Source of the DNA: JBEKZQ01 sp049509675
GTDB lineage: Bacteria; Planctomycetota; Planctomycetia; Pirellulales; Thermoguttaceae
Direction: 5' to 3'
Length of the DNA: 18,182 nt
Assembly (NCBI GenBank): GCA_049509675.1
Contig: JBEKZQ010000053.1
Span: 1-18,182, forward strand
The number at the start of each line of letters is the position of its first letter. The first letter of the stretch is position 1. Below the pieces are notes generated by a model. It did no database searches, was not told where the DNA came from, and was given only the letters and a program-made list of their open reading frames with translations. The position numbers and the translations under genes are program-made. Positions 8,869 through 16,450 of the stretch are shown in pieces.

Positions 8869-10260
8869 GTGAACCCCTCCCTCCTCATTCTCGCCGCCCT
8901 GCTACTGGCGCCGCTGGCCGGGCTCACCGCTGCCGATACTGTGAAGCCGGCGGGCAAGCCGGCCGCGGGGGGTAAACCCAACATCCTCGTGATCCTCACC
9001 GACGACCAGGGCCGGGGCGATTACAGCGCGTTTGGGACGAAGGATATTCGCACGCCGCACATGGACCGGCTATGCCGCGAGGGGCTGAGCTTCCAGAATT
9101 TCTTTGCCAACAGTTGCGTCTGTTCGCCGTCGCGCGCGGCGTTGTTGACGGGCTGTTATCCGGACCGAGTCGGTGTGCCCGGCGTGATTCGCGAGGAGAC
9201 CCCCGACAACTCGTGGGGCTACCTTGCGCCGCAGGCCACGTTGTTGCCGCAACTGCTCAAGCCGGCCGGATACCACACGGCCCTCATCGGCAAGTGGCAC
9301 CTCGGGATCGGCACGCCCAACACGCCGACCGGGCGCGGGTTCGATTTCTTCCACGGGTTCCTCGGCGACATGATGGACGATTACTGGACCCACCGGCGGC
9401 ACGGACACAATTTCATGCGGCACAACCTGGATGTCGTCGATCCGCAAGGCCACGCCACCGACGTATTCACCGGCTGGGCCTGCGATTATCTGACCGAACG
9501 CGCGAAAGCCGGGGGGCCGTTCTTTCTCTACCTCGCCTACAACGCCCCGCATGATCCGATCCAGCCGCCGCCGGAGTGGCTGGCGAAAGTGAAGCAGCGC
9601 GAGCCGGGCATTTCCGAGAGACGGGCCAAGCTCGTCGCGCTGATCGAGCACCTCGACGACGGCATCGGGAAGGTGCTGGACACGCTCGATCGCAGCGGAT
9701 TGGCCGCCCACACGCTCGTCATCTTCACCAGCGACAACGGCGGCGTACGCGCGAACGGCGCCAACAACGGTCCATGGCGCAGCGAGAAGGGCCACATGTA
9801 CGAAGGCGGCCTCCGCGTCCCAGGCGCCGCGCGCTGGCCCGGGGTGGTCGCGCCCGGCAGCAGCACCGACCGGATGACGCTGACGATGGACATCTTCGCC
9901 ACCGCCTGCGCCGCGGCCGGCGTGGAGCCGCCGGCGAACATTGACGGTGTCAGTTTTCTGTCGGAACTCCGCGGTGAACCTTCGCCGGTCCAGCGGCGCG
10001 AGTTCTACTTCGTCCGCCGCGAAGGCGGTCCCGCGTACGGCGGCAAAACCATCGACGCCTTTCGGCGCGACGACTGGAAATTACTGCAAGACAGTCCGTT
10101 CAAACCGCTCGAACTGTACGACCTGAGATCCGACCCGCGGGAAACGACCGACCTTGCCGCGAAGAACCGCAAGCGCTTCAACGAACTGTCCGCCGCGTTG
10201 CGCAAGCAAATCCAGCGGGCCGGTTCCGTTCCTTGGCAAGCACCGAAGCAATCCCCATGA
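8869..10260 (+). CDS. Secreted formylglycine-dependent sulfatase (S1 family)
   Basis: The protein is 463 residues from a GTG at 8869, with AGGAA nine bases upstream. Residues 1-22 are a signal peptide (MNPSLLILAALLLAPLAGLT). The alkaline-phosphatase-like sulfatase fold is clear: metal ligands at DDQ (45-47), the Cys-type maturation motif CSPSRAALLTG starting at Cys85 (the residue converted to formylglycine), GKWHLG at 141-146, and SDNGG at 288-292 with the metal ligands Asp289 and Asn290. The C-terminal part has the usual WKLLQDSPFKPLELYDLRSD segment. Length is normal for the family, so it looks intact and active. It would remove sulfate esters from a carbohydrate outside the cytoplasm. Maturation needs a formylglycine-generating enzyme or anSME, neither of which is in the window. 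The substrate (and sulfatase subfamily) is not readable by eye. It lies 81 bases after the GH2 gene and probably belongs to the same transcript. Confidence 0.93.
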   Translation: MNPSLLILAALLLAPLAGLTAADTVKPAGKPAAGGKPNILVILTDDQGRGDYSAFGTKDIRTPHMDRLCREGLSFQNFFANSCVCSPSRAALLTGCYPDRVGVPGVIREETPDNSWGYLAPQATLLPQLLKPAGYHTALIGKWHLGIGTPNTPTGRGFDFFHGFLGDMMDDYWTHRRHGHNFMRHNLDVVDPQGHATDVFTGWACDYLTERAKAGGPFFLYLAYNAPHDPIQPPPEWLAKVKQREPGISERRAKLVALIEHLDDGIGKVLDTLDRSGLAAHTLVIFTSDNGGVRANGANNGPWRSEKGHMYEGGLRVPGAARWPGVVAPGSSTDRMTLTMDIFATACAAAGVEPPANIDGVSFLSELRGEPSPVQRREFYFVRREGGPAYGGKTIDAFRRDDWKLLQDSPFKPLELYDLRSDPRETTDLAAKNRKRFNELSAALRKQIQRAGSVPWQAPKQSP

Positions 10261-10290
10261 TTGGAACTCATGAAATCAATCCTCCTCGTC

Positions 10291-10370
10291 ATGGAAACCG
10301 ACTGGGCGGTCGGCGAAGTGCCGGCCGCGCTCGACAACGCCGGCATCGCTGGCAACACGCTCGTCATCCA
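10291..10370 (+). pseudogene. Internal fragment of a second sulfatase (+ strand)
   Basis: The translation METDWAVGEVPAALDNAGIA followed by GNTLVI matches the sulfatase segment that precedes the SDNG metal site (consensus like VGEVLAALDKAGIADNTLVIFTSDNG). After VI the frame goes to HHSIN instead of FTSDNG, so the homology stops near 10369. It begins about 30 bases after the intact sulfatase stop and in the same frame, but it differs too much from the corresponding part of that gene (about 9640-9735) to be a fresh duplication; the longest shared run I see is the 14 bases ACACGCTCGTCATC. I read it as a remnant of another sulfatase gene. A continuous frame runs from a TTG at 10261 to 10443, but translation is unlikely. 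Confidence 0.6.
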
Positions 10371-10607
10371 TCATTCCATCAACGGCTCCTTGACTTTACG
10401 GTTCCTGCCCTTGCCGTTCTTCTTCGCGCCGTTGTCCGGATAAGGCTTGACGTGTGCGCGCTCGGCCCAGGCATCCCATTTTGCAGCGAGCTCGCGGGCG
10501 AGTTCCGGCTTGGTGCCGGCCAAGTCGTGCAGTTCCGTGCGGTCGGTCTTGAGATCGTAGAGTTCCCACGGTCCACCGCGACCGAGTCGGACCAGTTTCC
10601 AGTTGCC
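10371..10607 (-). pseudogene. C-terminal fragment of a sulfatase (- strand)
   Basis: Read on the minus strand from 10607 down to a TGA at 10371-10373, the frame gives GNWKLVRLGRGGPWELYDLK, then TDRTELHDLAGTKPELAREL and a tail with WDAWAERAHVKPYPDN. This is the standard C-terminus of arylsulfatase-type proteins (WKLV...WELYDL..D.TEL.DLA). The catalytic domain is missing, and upstream of GNWKLV (beyond 10607) the open frame has no sulfatase character. It abuts the plus-strand sulfatase fragment head-on near 10370. Either an inversion within one decayed gene or two separate remnants would give this layout. A frame remains open up to 10775, but no signal or start supports expression. Confidence 0.7.
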
Positions 10608-10777
10608 CAACAAGGAGCCGGGAACCTCCAGGATACATCCTACAGGTGTCGCATCTGCTGGCGGCATGGTACAATGGGGCGAACGATCACAAAGGCGATT
10701 CTTCGGCCGCCTGCCGGTGGGTACAATCACTTCGACGGAGACATTCCCAGTTTGCCAAGCCCAAGGAGTTCGCAAGT
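10608..10777. other. Upstream region of the Kelch gene; two TACAAT boxes
   Basis: No gene is recognised here. GGTACAAT occurs twice, with the TACAAT parts at 10670-10675 and 10722-10727. Either could act as a -10 element for the Kelch gene, but neither has a good -35 box at 16-18 bases, so they are only candidates. Confidence 0.3.
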
Positions 10778-11809
10778 ATGTTCTGCACGTATTGCACGTT
10801 ACTCGTCATCATCGCGTTGAACGTTGCCTCGATAGGCGGGGCCGAGGAGCCGGCTGCCGCAAGATCGAGCAGCAAAGCCGATGCCTGGCCAACTCTTGAG
10901 TGGGCAAAGGCTGCGCCGTCTCCCTTTGCGCGAGTTGAGTCGCCGGCTGCCGTCGTTGATAACAAGCTGTACTTGTTTGGCGGATTCACCGAGGACCTGG
11001 ACGCATCGAATCAGCTCGACGTCTATGATCCGGTGAGCGACTCCTGGACGCGGAAAAAAGACATGCCGACGCGACTCACGCATCTCAATCCGGCCATCGA
11101 CGGAGACGCCATTTGGTTCGCAGGCGGTTTCAAGGGGAAACATCCCGGGCCGGTCACGGCTGAAGTGTGGAAGTACGACATTGCCTCGGACACCTGGACC
11201 GCTGGACCGCCGCTGCCAGAACGGCGTGCGGGGGGTGGCCTGGCGGTGGTCCAGCGCAAATTGCATTACTTCGGCGGCTACAAAGCCGATCGTGACACGG
11301 GTGCTGGCGATCACTGGAGTTTGTCGCTCGAAGGGGGGAAAGACTGGCAGCGCGAAGCCGATTTGCCCGACCCGCGTGGCCACGTGAGTGCGGCCGTGCT
11401 GGATGGCAAGATTTATGCGCTGGGCGGCGATCACGGCCACGACATCACGCAGATTGACGTGAAATCCTGCCACCGCTTTGATCCCGCCACGAAAAAATGG
11501 AGCGAGATCGCCAGCCTTCCGGACGGGCGCAGCCATTTTGAATCGAGCACCATCGTCCATAAGGGCCGGATCCTGATCGTTGGCGGGCGATGCAATAGCT
11601 CTCAACCGCCGCGAAACGTTGTGGGCGACTTGCTGCAATACGACCCCCAAGCGAATGCGTGGCAGGTCGTCGGCGCTATGCCCGAGAAACTGCTCGCTCC
11701 GGCGGCGGCGATCATTTCTGGACGCATCGTGGTCACCGGTGGCGGGCTTAATAACCCGCGGCCACTCACGGCCAACACGCGGATAGCGCCACTCCCCGAC
11801 GGTAAGTAA
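10778..11809 (+). CDS. Secreted six-blade Kelch-repeat protein
   Basis: The protein is 343 residues from the ATG at 10778, with GGAG at 10765-10768 (nine-base spacing). An in-frame ATG at 10646 would add 44 non-hydrophobic residues and is rejected. Residues 1-24 are a signal peptide (MFCTYCTLLVIIALNVASIG). Six Kelch units follow, marked by Gly-Gly pairs at about residues 68, 116, 166, 216, 269 and 321 and by the later Tyr/Trp pair (for example VYDPVSDSWTRKKDMP, VWKYDIASDTWTAGPPLP, RFDPATKKWSEIASLP). The roughly 50-residue spacing fits a complete six-bladed propeller. Kelch propellers of this kind include NanM-type sialic acid mutarotases and galactose-oxidase-like folds, but no specific catalytic residue set is visible. 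An exported ligand-binding or scaffolding protein is the safest call. Confidence 0.85.
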   Translation: MFCTYCTLLVIIALNVASIGGAEEPAAARSSSKADAWPTLEWAKAAPSPFARVESPAAVVDNKLYLFGGFTEDLDASNQLDVYDPVSDSWTRKKDMPTRLTHLNPAIDGDAIWFAGGFKGKHPGPVTAEVWKYDIASDTWTAGPPLPERRAGGGLAVVQRKLHYFGGYKADRDTGAGDHWSLSLEGGKDWQREADLPDPRGHVSAAVLDGKIYALGGDHGHDITQIDVKSCHRFDPATKKWSEIASLPDGRSHFESSTIVHKGRILIVGGRCNSSQPPRNVVGDLLQYDPQANAWQVVGAMPEKLLAPAAAIISGRIVVTGGGLNNPRPLTANTRIAPLPDGK

Positions 11810-11810
11810 T

Positions 11811-12131
11811 CAGCCCCGTCTACTGTCGGTGATCCCCGAGTACCTGTCCATGCTGACGCTGATGCTCGTCCCTGGCACCGAGTTGCACCGACAGTGGCAG
11901 TCGGGCAGGTTCGAGTTGCCGGAACCGGCGGGCCTGCTCCACGAGTTGCGCCAGGTCATTGCCCACGTCGATGGTCTCTCCCGCTGCATCTTCCGCACCA
12001 ACCATGCCTCAAACTACCTGCCGCTGGCCGGGACGCTTTCCCGCGACAAAGCCCGCCTGTTAGCCACGATTGACGCGGCGCTGGCGCAGGGACGGTCCGC
12101 ACTTCGCCCCGAGGCGTGGCGGGCCTCGTAG
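11811..12131 (+). pseudogene. C-terminal fragment of a radical SAM protein
   Basis: The open frame reads RLLSVIPEYLSMLTLMLVPG, then TELHRQWQSGRFELP, and later SRCIFRTNHASNYLPLAGTL, ending RPEAWRAS with TAG at 12129-12131. The string FRTNHASNYLPLAG(T)L and the preceding LML.PGT pattern match the C-terminal part of a radical SAM (HemN-related Fe-S oxidoreductase) family. The N-terminal two thirds, including the CxxxCxxC cluster motif, are absent: the recognisable homology starts about two bases after the Kelch stop codon. The C-terminus looks natural. It is therefore a 5'-truncated gene. A GTG at 11829 could serve as a start, but a 100-residue product without the iron-sulfur site would not be functional as a radical SAM enzyme. 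Confidence 0.65.
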
Positions 12132-12178
12132 CCGATCCATCGTGAAGAAGCCCACGGAACATCGTACCGTTCCTTGCC

Positions 12179-13441
12179 ATGACCCGACTCGACCTTTCCC
12201 GGCGTTCATTCCTCAGAGTTTCTGCCGCATTGGCAGGGACAACCCCGCTCGTCGGCGGTTTGCTTCACGGGCAATCGAATGAAGCCCGTGGACCGCTTGT
12301 TGCCTACGTCGGCACCTTCAGTTCTCCGCTTCGGGACGTGTTGCCAACGCAGGTGGACCTGCCGCCCGGCAATGGTCGCGGCATACACCTTTTCCAGGTG
12401 AATCGCGTCACCGGGACGATGATGCCCGCCGGCATCTTCGCCATGGGAACGAGCCCTAGCTGCCTGGCTTTGAATGCGGCTGGAACCCGGCTTTATTCCG
12501 CCAACGAGACGGCTCGCGTCGGGCAGGACAAGGAAGGCACGGTCAGCGCCTTCTCCATCGACCGGACGGACGGGCATTTGACGTTGCTCAACACGGTCGG
12601 CTCCGGCGGCGCCGGTCCGACCTACGTGAGCATTCATCCGTCAGGACGATTCCTGTTGGTGGCAAACTATTTTGGCGGCTCGGTAGCAGTGCTGCCGCTG
12701 CTGCCTGACGGTCGGTTGGGCAACGCCACCGACATCAAGAACGATGTGGGCAAGATTGGCCCGACCAAGGCGACCACGGCGCCGCCGGGCAGCTTTGCCG
12801 TCAGCGGACATGATCGGACTCACGCGCACATGATTCAGGCTGACCCCTCGGGACGCTTCGTGCTGCATGTCGACTTGGGCTTGGACAAGATCTTCGTCTG
12901 GAAGTTCGACGAGCGGACGGGCGTGCTGACGCCGAGCGAGTCGCCCGCGGTTTCCCTGCCAGCCGGAGACGGACCACGGCATTTCTGTTTTCATCCCAAC
13001 GGTCGTTGGCTCTACTCCATTCAGGAAGAGAGCTCGACAATCGTTCGGTTTGACTACGATGCCCGTACGGGGCGATTGACCGCACGCCAGACGGTCTCGA
13101 CCCTGCCGCCCGGGTTTGCCGGCAGCAATTTCTGCTCCGAGATATTGGTTTCGTCCGATGGGCGATTTGTCTATGCGGGCAACCGGCTGCACGACAGCAT
13201 CGGGATCTTTTCCATTGGCCCAAACGGCGAACTCACGTTCATTGGGGAAGAATGGACAAGAGGGAATTATCCGCGCAGCTTCAATTTTGACCCCACCGGT
13301 CAGTTCCTCTATTGTTGCAATCAGCGCGGCGACAACATCGCCGTCTTCCGGGTGAATCGCAAGACCGGCGGTCTGGCGTTCACCGGTCATTACGTCCCGG
13401 TTGGCAATCCTTCGAGCGTCGTCTTCCTTGATCTCGCCTAG
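12179..13441 (+). CDS. Tat-exported lactonase-family propeller (6-phosphogluconolactonase-like)
   Basis: The protein is 420 residues. The N-terminus carries a textbook twin-arginine signal: Ser7-Arg-Arg-Ser-Phe-Leu-Arg13, then a hydrophobic core (VSAALAGTTPLVGGLL) and a cleavage region near HGQSNEA. The rest is a seven-bladed propeller of the lactonase (PF10282-type) family, with typical phrases: AYVGTFSS, GIHLFQVNRVTGTM, PSCLALNAAGTRLYSANE, YVSIHPSGRFLLVANY, HMIQADPSGRFVLHVDLG, RHFCFHPNGRWLYSIQEE, SEILVSSDGRFVYAGNRLHD. Family members include 6-phosphogluconolactonase and carboxy-cis,cis-muconate cyclase. Export argues against the cytoplasmic pentose phosphate step and for a lactone or other sugar-derived ligand in the periplasm. 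No clear ribosome site precedes the ATG. The gene begins 47 bases after the radical SAM remnant. Confidence 0.88.
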   Translation: MTRLDLSRRSFLRVSAALAGTTPLVGGLLHGQSNEARGPLVAYVGTFSSPLRDVLPTQVDLPPGNGRGIHLFQVNRVTGTMMPAGIFAMGTSPSCLALNAAGTRLYSANETARVGQDKEGTVSAFSIDRTDGHLTLLNTVGSGGAGPTYVSIHPSGRFLLVANYFGGSVAVLPLLPDGRLGNATDIKNDVGKIGPTKATTAPPGSFAVSGHDRTHAHMIQADPSGRFVLHVDLGLDKIFVWKFDERTGVLTPSESPAVSLPAGDGPRHFCFHPNGRWLYSIQEESSTIVRFDYDARTGRLTARQTVSTLPPGFAGSNFCSEILVSSDGRFVYAGNRLHDSIGIFSIGPNGELTFIGEEWTRGNYPRSFNFDPTGQFLYCCNQRGDNIAVFRVNRKTGGLAFTGHYVPVGNPSSVVFLDLA

Positions 13442-13443
13442 CG

Positions 13444-13605
13444 TCGACGATCCTGTCGCCCGCCAACCTGCCAGGCAAGGGACTGGCCCAGCACCCAATG
13501 CTTTACATCGGCGAGGGCTACAACAAGATGCTCCTCGTCCTGAACCCACGCGTCGTCATCCCGGCAAGCCACTGGGCGAACCCCGGAGCGTTGCCCGGAT
13601 CGTAG
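13444..13605 (+). pseudogene. Short fragment of an unidentified planctomycete-type protein
   Basis: The frame from 13444 reads STILSPANLPGKGLAQHPML, then YIGEGYNKMLLVLNPRVV, to a TAG at 13603-13605. The core HPMLYIGEGYNKMLLV reminds me of a secreted protein type seen in planctomycetes in which a similar phrase is followed by a WTYSTG-like continuation; that match is from memory and uncertain. Here the continuation is lost after about residue 35. There is no signal peptide and no ribosome site. It starts two bases after the lactonase stop. Confidence 0.4.
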
Positions 13606-13857
13606 AATCTCGCCGCAGGAAGGAACCCTCCCCAGCTTCGTGCGGCGGAATCACGCCAGCGTTTCCGGTCCGCCTCGGAGCCTCTGGGAGAGGACGGGAC
13701 GGAAATACACAGCAGCCAGTCCAGGCAACAAGCAGACTCAGAGACATTGGCTTCATTTGGCATTCCCGTGAGGATTCGTTATTTCGGCAAGTAAACTGGA
13801 AATCCTGTTCGCCCTCGCCACCGAGAACGCGGGCCAGGATCACTCGCAGGTCTCCTT
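13606..13857. other. Unassigned spacer inside a gene graveyard
   Basis: No confident gene is present. A minus-strand frame from an ATG at 13756 to a stop at 13556 starts MKPMSLSLLVAWTGCCVFPS, which resembles a short lipoprotein-like signal, but the following residues are rich in Arg, Pro and Gly and have no family signature. It may be the detached leader of a decayed exported protein or chance. Confidence 0.3.
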
Positions 13858-14043
13858 CGACGACCATCCGATCCCCGGAACTTGGGCCCGCCACGCCATA
13901 TTCTCGCGGAGGCCCCAGGTCAGCGGCAGATTTTTCTCCTGCGATATACCTTGGCCGGCTGGGCCGCGGAAGCCGGGCCAGTTCTCGCAAAACAGGGGCC
14001 GGCCACAGCGCAGGCGAGGATTACTGGCCAAAGGAGGCTGCAC
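13840..14043 (-). pseudogene. N-terminal motif fragment of a PQQ-type propeller protein
   Basis: On the minus strand, 13986 down to 13858 encodes ENWPGFRGPAGQGISQEKNL, then PLTWGLRENMAWRAQVPGIG and WSS. This is the highly characteristic start of the mature part of planctomycete PQQ-like beta-propeller proteins (WP.FRGP.G.G......LP..W....NI.W....PG.GWSSP). The expected signal peptide before ENW is missing or altered, and after WSS the frame reads KETCE and stops, so the remaining propeller (normally several hundred residues) is gone. Only this opening motif remains, between the lactonase gene and the convergent minus-strand propeller gene. Confidence 0.7.
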
Positions 14044-14064
14044 GGATCAAGGAATCTGGTCATC

Positions 14065-16119
14065 TCACTTGCTCACCTCGCCGCGGACGTAGGTCACCAC
14101 GGGATCCCAGACAGCGCTGCCCCCAGCGGCAGCGTTCTTGCTGACGATGAAGCAAAGGCTCTGGCCGGCGACCACACTGGCGGTCAGGTCGTGCGCAAGG
14201 GGTTTCTCTTTCATGGTGTGCGTCGGCCAGATCTCGTCAGCGCCGTGCAGGATCGCGACGTTGATTTCCTCGCCGCCGTGGTTTGCGATGGAGACCTTGC
14301 CCTCGATGCGGATCGTGCCGGCGTGCGGGGCGACCCACGTGCGGACCGCATCCCCATCGTCGGGCGTCATCTGGAAATAGCCCACCTCGCACTTGCCGGT
14401 CCCGCGCCAACGCGGATCGCTGAAAGTCATGTCGGTATAGGCGCTGCGGTTGCGCTGCTGGTTGCGCCACTGGTTCTTGCCCTGGACGCTGGAGAACCCG
14501 TCCGAGGCCCGATAGGTTTCGGCCCCATACTCGAACAGCATGTGCCTGACGACCGTTCCCTTTGAGAGGCCATTTTTCTCGCCGCGCACGACGACCTGGA
14601 TGGTGTGCGGCGCGTCAGGGGCCAGACCGGTCTTGATGAATCCGAACTGATAGGGGATCGGCAGGTTGGCGTAGCAGTCCACGGTCTGCTGCAGGACGCC
14701 GTCAAGGAAGACGTCGGCTTTGCCGCAATCCGGCCCCTTTACAGTGCGCCAGTAGATGTCCGGGCCCGGGAATGTGAAGCGGACACTGGCGCCGGCCGTT
14801 GCGCTGACCCTCGCCAGACTTTCATAGTAGCTCGGATCCCGATCATCGGTCCATTGTCCGGAGTAGGAAGTCTCCGCGGTTGCGGCGGGAACGCGGCGGG
14901 CGTGGCGGCTCTCGATTGTGTCGGCCGATTCGAAGAACGGCGTGTAAGCGTAGTACTGCGCGGGATCCATGGTCACGGCCCAAAGACCGCTCGTAGGACT
15001 GGCCAGGTACACGGAGGGCGAAGCGAAACCCCGGACGACCGGCGTCTCGCCGGAACCCAGGTCGATCCGGAACCGCCGGCCGGGCGCTTTCTGCCAGAAA
15101 CTATAGACGTACAGCGTCTTGTCGCCGCTGAAAATGTTGGTCTTGCCTTGATCGGTCGGCCAGGTGCCGTACAGCTCTGCGCACCAGTTCCGACCGGCAT
15201 AAAACGACGGGCTCCAGTCCTGTTTGCCCAAGTCGCTACAGACCGACAGGCCGCCGATGTAATTAAAGGAAACGTACTTTTTCAGATACGTGTTGTATAT
15301 CACGCAATAGCCGTTGACGTACGATGCCTTGCCTCCCACGCCCGGTTGCGACCACTGGCCATTGTAGAACTTCCACCACTTGCCCGGGGCCATCTTGTCG
15401 CGGATCGCGCACCGCGCCACGCGATGCCGGAGTAACCCGCCGGCGGGAGCCTGCGTCTTCGGCCACAAGTAATGGTTGGTGAACAGGTAGATGTATCCGC
15501 CGCGCTGGTCTGCGTAGAGGATATGATCTCCGTCGCCGCCGTCCCACGAAAGGCCCGAGAAGGCCGGTCCGCTGCGGGCCGGTTGGCCCGGATCATCGCG
15601 TGTCAGAAGTCGGCCTTCGTACTTCCAGGTCAGACCCTTGTCGGTGCTGCTGGCCAGGTGGATCTCCCGCAGCACCATGTCGGCATAGCCCTCCTGCTCG
15701 CAATGCATGGGAGCGTAGAGCCGCTTCTCGGCCTCGTCGTACCAGACACCGCCGAGGATATACGGGGCGCGCAAGGGGAAGTTGGCGGAACCGTCCGGCT
15801 GCCGAGTCGCGTTCTCGATGTTCGTGCCTTTGAAGCGGAACACGGGTTTGTTGTATCCGTTCTTATAGATGATCCAATACTCGCCGTCGATCATCACCGG
15901 GCAGTACGGAAAATCCATGTCGCAGGGATTCTTCGGGCCCATGTAGTCGGGCAAAGGCTCCAACTTCTCCGGCGTGACGGTGAGCGTGAAGGGCAAAGTC
16001 GATCCCCGGACGCCGCCCGGTTCGGCCCCAGCTCGGCCAATACGGCCGAGGACGGCAAAACCCAGGCCAAGATAGGCCGCCATCAGAAATCTTCTCGTCC
16101 GGTCGCGCTTGCTGGGCAT
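14065..16119 (-). CDS. Secreted propeller protein with C-terminal beta-sandwich modules
   Basis: From the ATG at 16119 this is 684 residues; GGAG at 16130-16127 is well placed, and an in-frame ATG at 16251 would add 44 residues lacking a signal. Residues 1-32 form a signal peptide with the basic start MPSKRDRTRRFLMAAYLGLG. About residues 40-400 look like a five- or six-blade propeller of the GH43/BNR-sialidase type (DFPYCPVMIDGEYWIIYKNG, ASSTDKGLTWKYEGRLL, YVNGYCVIYNTYLKKYVSFN). SSTDKGLTW is an Asp-box-like motif. About residues 412-545 are a galactose-binding-like beta-sandwich (YSGQWTDDRDPSYYESLARV, then FTFPGPDIYW and ADVFLDGVLQQTVD). About 560-684 are another beta-sandwich (HAGTIRIEGKVSIANHGGEE). 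It likely acts on or binds extracellular glycans, but I cannot identify a catalytic triad. It is transcribed toward the lactonase gene. Confidence 0.8.
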   Translation of the reverse strand: MPSKRDRTRRFLMAAYLGLGFAVLGRIGRAGAEPGGVRGSTLPFTLTVTPEKLEPLPDYMGPKNPCDMDFPYCPVMIDGEYWIIYKNGYNKPVFRFKGTNIENATRQPDGSANFPLRAPYILGGVWYDEAEKRLYAPMHCEQEGYADMVLREIHLASSTDKGLTWKYEGRLLTRDDPGQPARSGPAFSGLSWDGGDGDHILYADQRGGYIYLFTNHYLWPKTQAPAGGLLRHRVARCAIRDKMAPGKWWKFYNGQWSQPGVGGKASYVNGYCVIYNTYLKKYVSFNYIGGLSVCSDLGKQDWSPSFYAGRNWCAELYGTWPTDQGKTNIFSGDKTLYVYSFWQKAPGRRFRIDLGSGETPVVRGFASPSVYLASPTSGLWAVTMDPAQYYAYTPFFESADTIESRHARRVPAATAETSYSGQWTDDRDPSYYESLARVSATAGASVRFTFPGPDIYWRTVKGPDCGKADVFLDGVLQQTVDCYANLPIPYQFGFIKTGLAPDAPHTIQVVVRGEKNGLSKGTVVRHMLFEYGAETYRASDGFSSVQGKNQWRNQQRNRSAYTDMTFSDPRWRGTGKCEVGYFQMTPDDGDAVRTWVAPHAGTIRIEGKVSIANHGGEEINVAILHGADEIWPTHTMKEKPLAHDLTASVVAGQSLCFIVSKNAAAGGSAVWDPVVTYVRGEVSK

Positions 16120-16126
16120 GGCTTTT

Positions 16127-16130
16127 CTCC
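16127..16130 (-). promoter_or_regulatory. Ribosome binding site for the minus-strand propeller gene
   Basis: GGAG on the minus strand sits seven bases before the ATG at 16119. It supports this start, at the first residue of the signal peptide, over the longer in-frame start at 16251. Confidence 0.6.
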
Positions 16131-16222
16131 GCTGAAGATTGAACCATTCCAACGATGCCGTGGTGATCTTCCCACGCGGAGCTATAAAAGCGTGAACGTC
16201 GTTTCGGCCCATGACGATATCG

Positions 16223-16450
16223 TTATCCGCCGCCATTCTCGCCGGGACCATAGGAATTGCCTACGAAGTGTGGCATTTTCAACATCGTATCGAACGGGTA
16301 GCGGTTAATCAACATACGCGATGCACCGATCGCCCAGGCTTGGATGAATGTGGGGATCGACAATTCCCTGCCTCGCTCGATGGCCCACGCGAGATTGGCG
16401 TACTCGATCACCGCTTCGGTCGAGTCGATGTTGTTCAACGACAGCGGCAT
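16223..16450 (-). other. Unidentified coding-like fragment (- strand)
   Basis: An open frame from an ATG at 16450 to a TAA at 16223-16225 encodes 75 residues, including IDSTEAVIEYANLAWAIERG and ELSIPTFIQAWAIGASRMLI. The frame stays open without a start codon further upstream past 16560 and gives AVAFFFGVDHFWGEM directly before the ATG, which also looks protein-like. Most third codon positions are G or C, as in the neighbouring genes. I do not recognise the family. There is no ribosome site before the ATG at 16450. It lies between the PEP-CTERM gene and the minus-strand propeller gene, 103 bases before the latter. The likeliest reading is the C-terminal remnant of a larger gene. Confidence 0.4.

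Noticed and set aside
10258..10443. Stop-codon readthrough joining the intact sulfatase to the in-frame fragment after it
   Set aside because: The fragment is an internal sulfatase segment out of domain order, so a fused product would make no structural sense; the shared frame is probably chance.
13798..13890. Plus-strand protein-like string KLEILFALATENAGQDHSQV
   Set aside because: Its downstream part is antisense to the GWSS motif of the PQQ-type fragment, and I could not match it to a family; no start or ribosome site.
15472..16308. Plus-strand open frame opposite the minus-strand propeller gene
   Set aside because: It has no domain character, and the minus strand has a signal peptide, ribosome site and propeller motifs.
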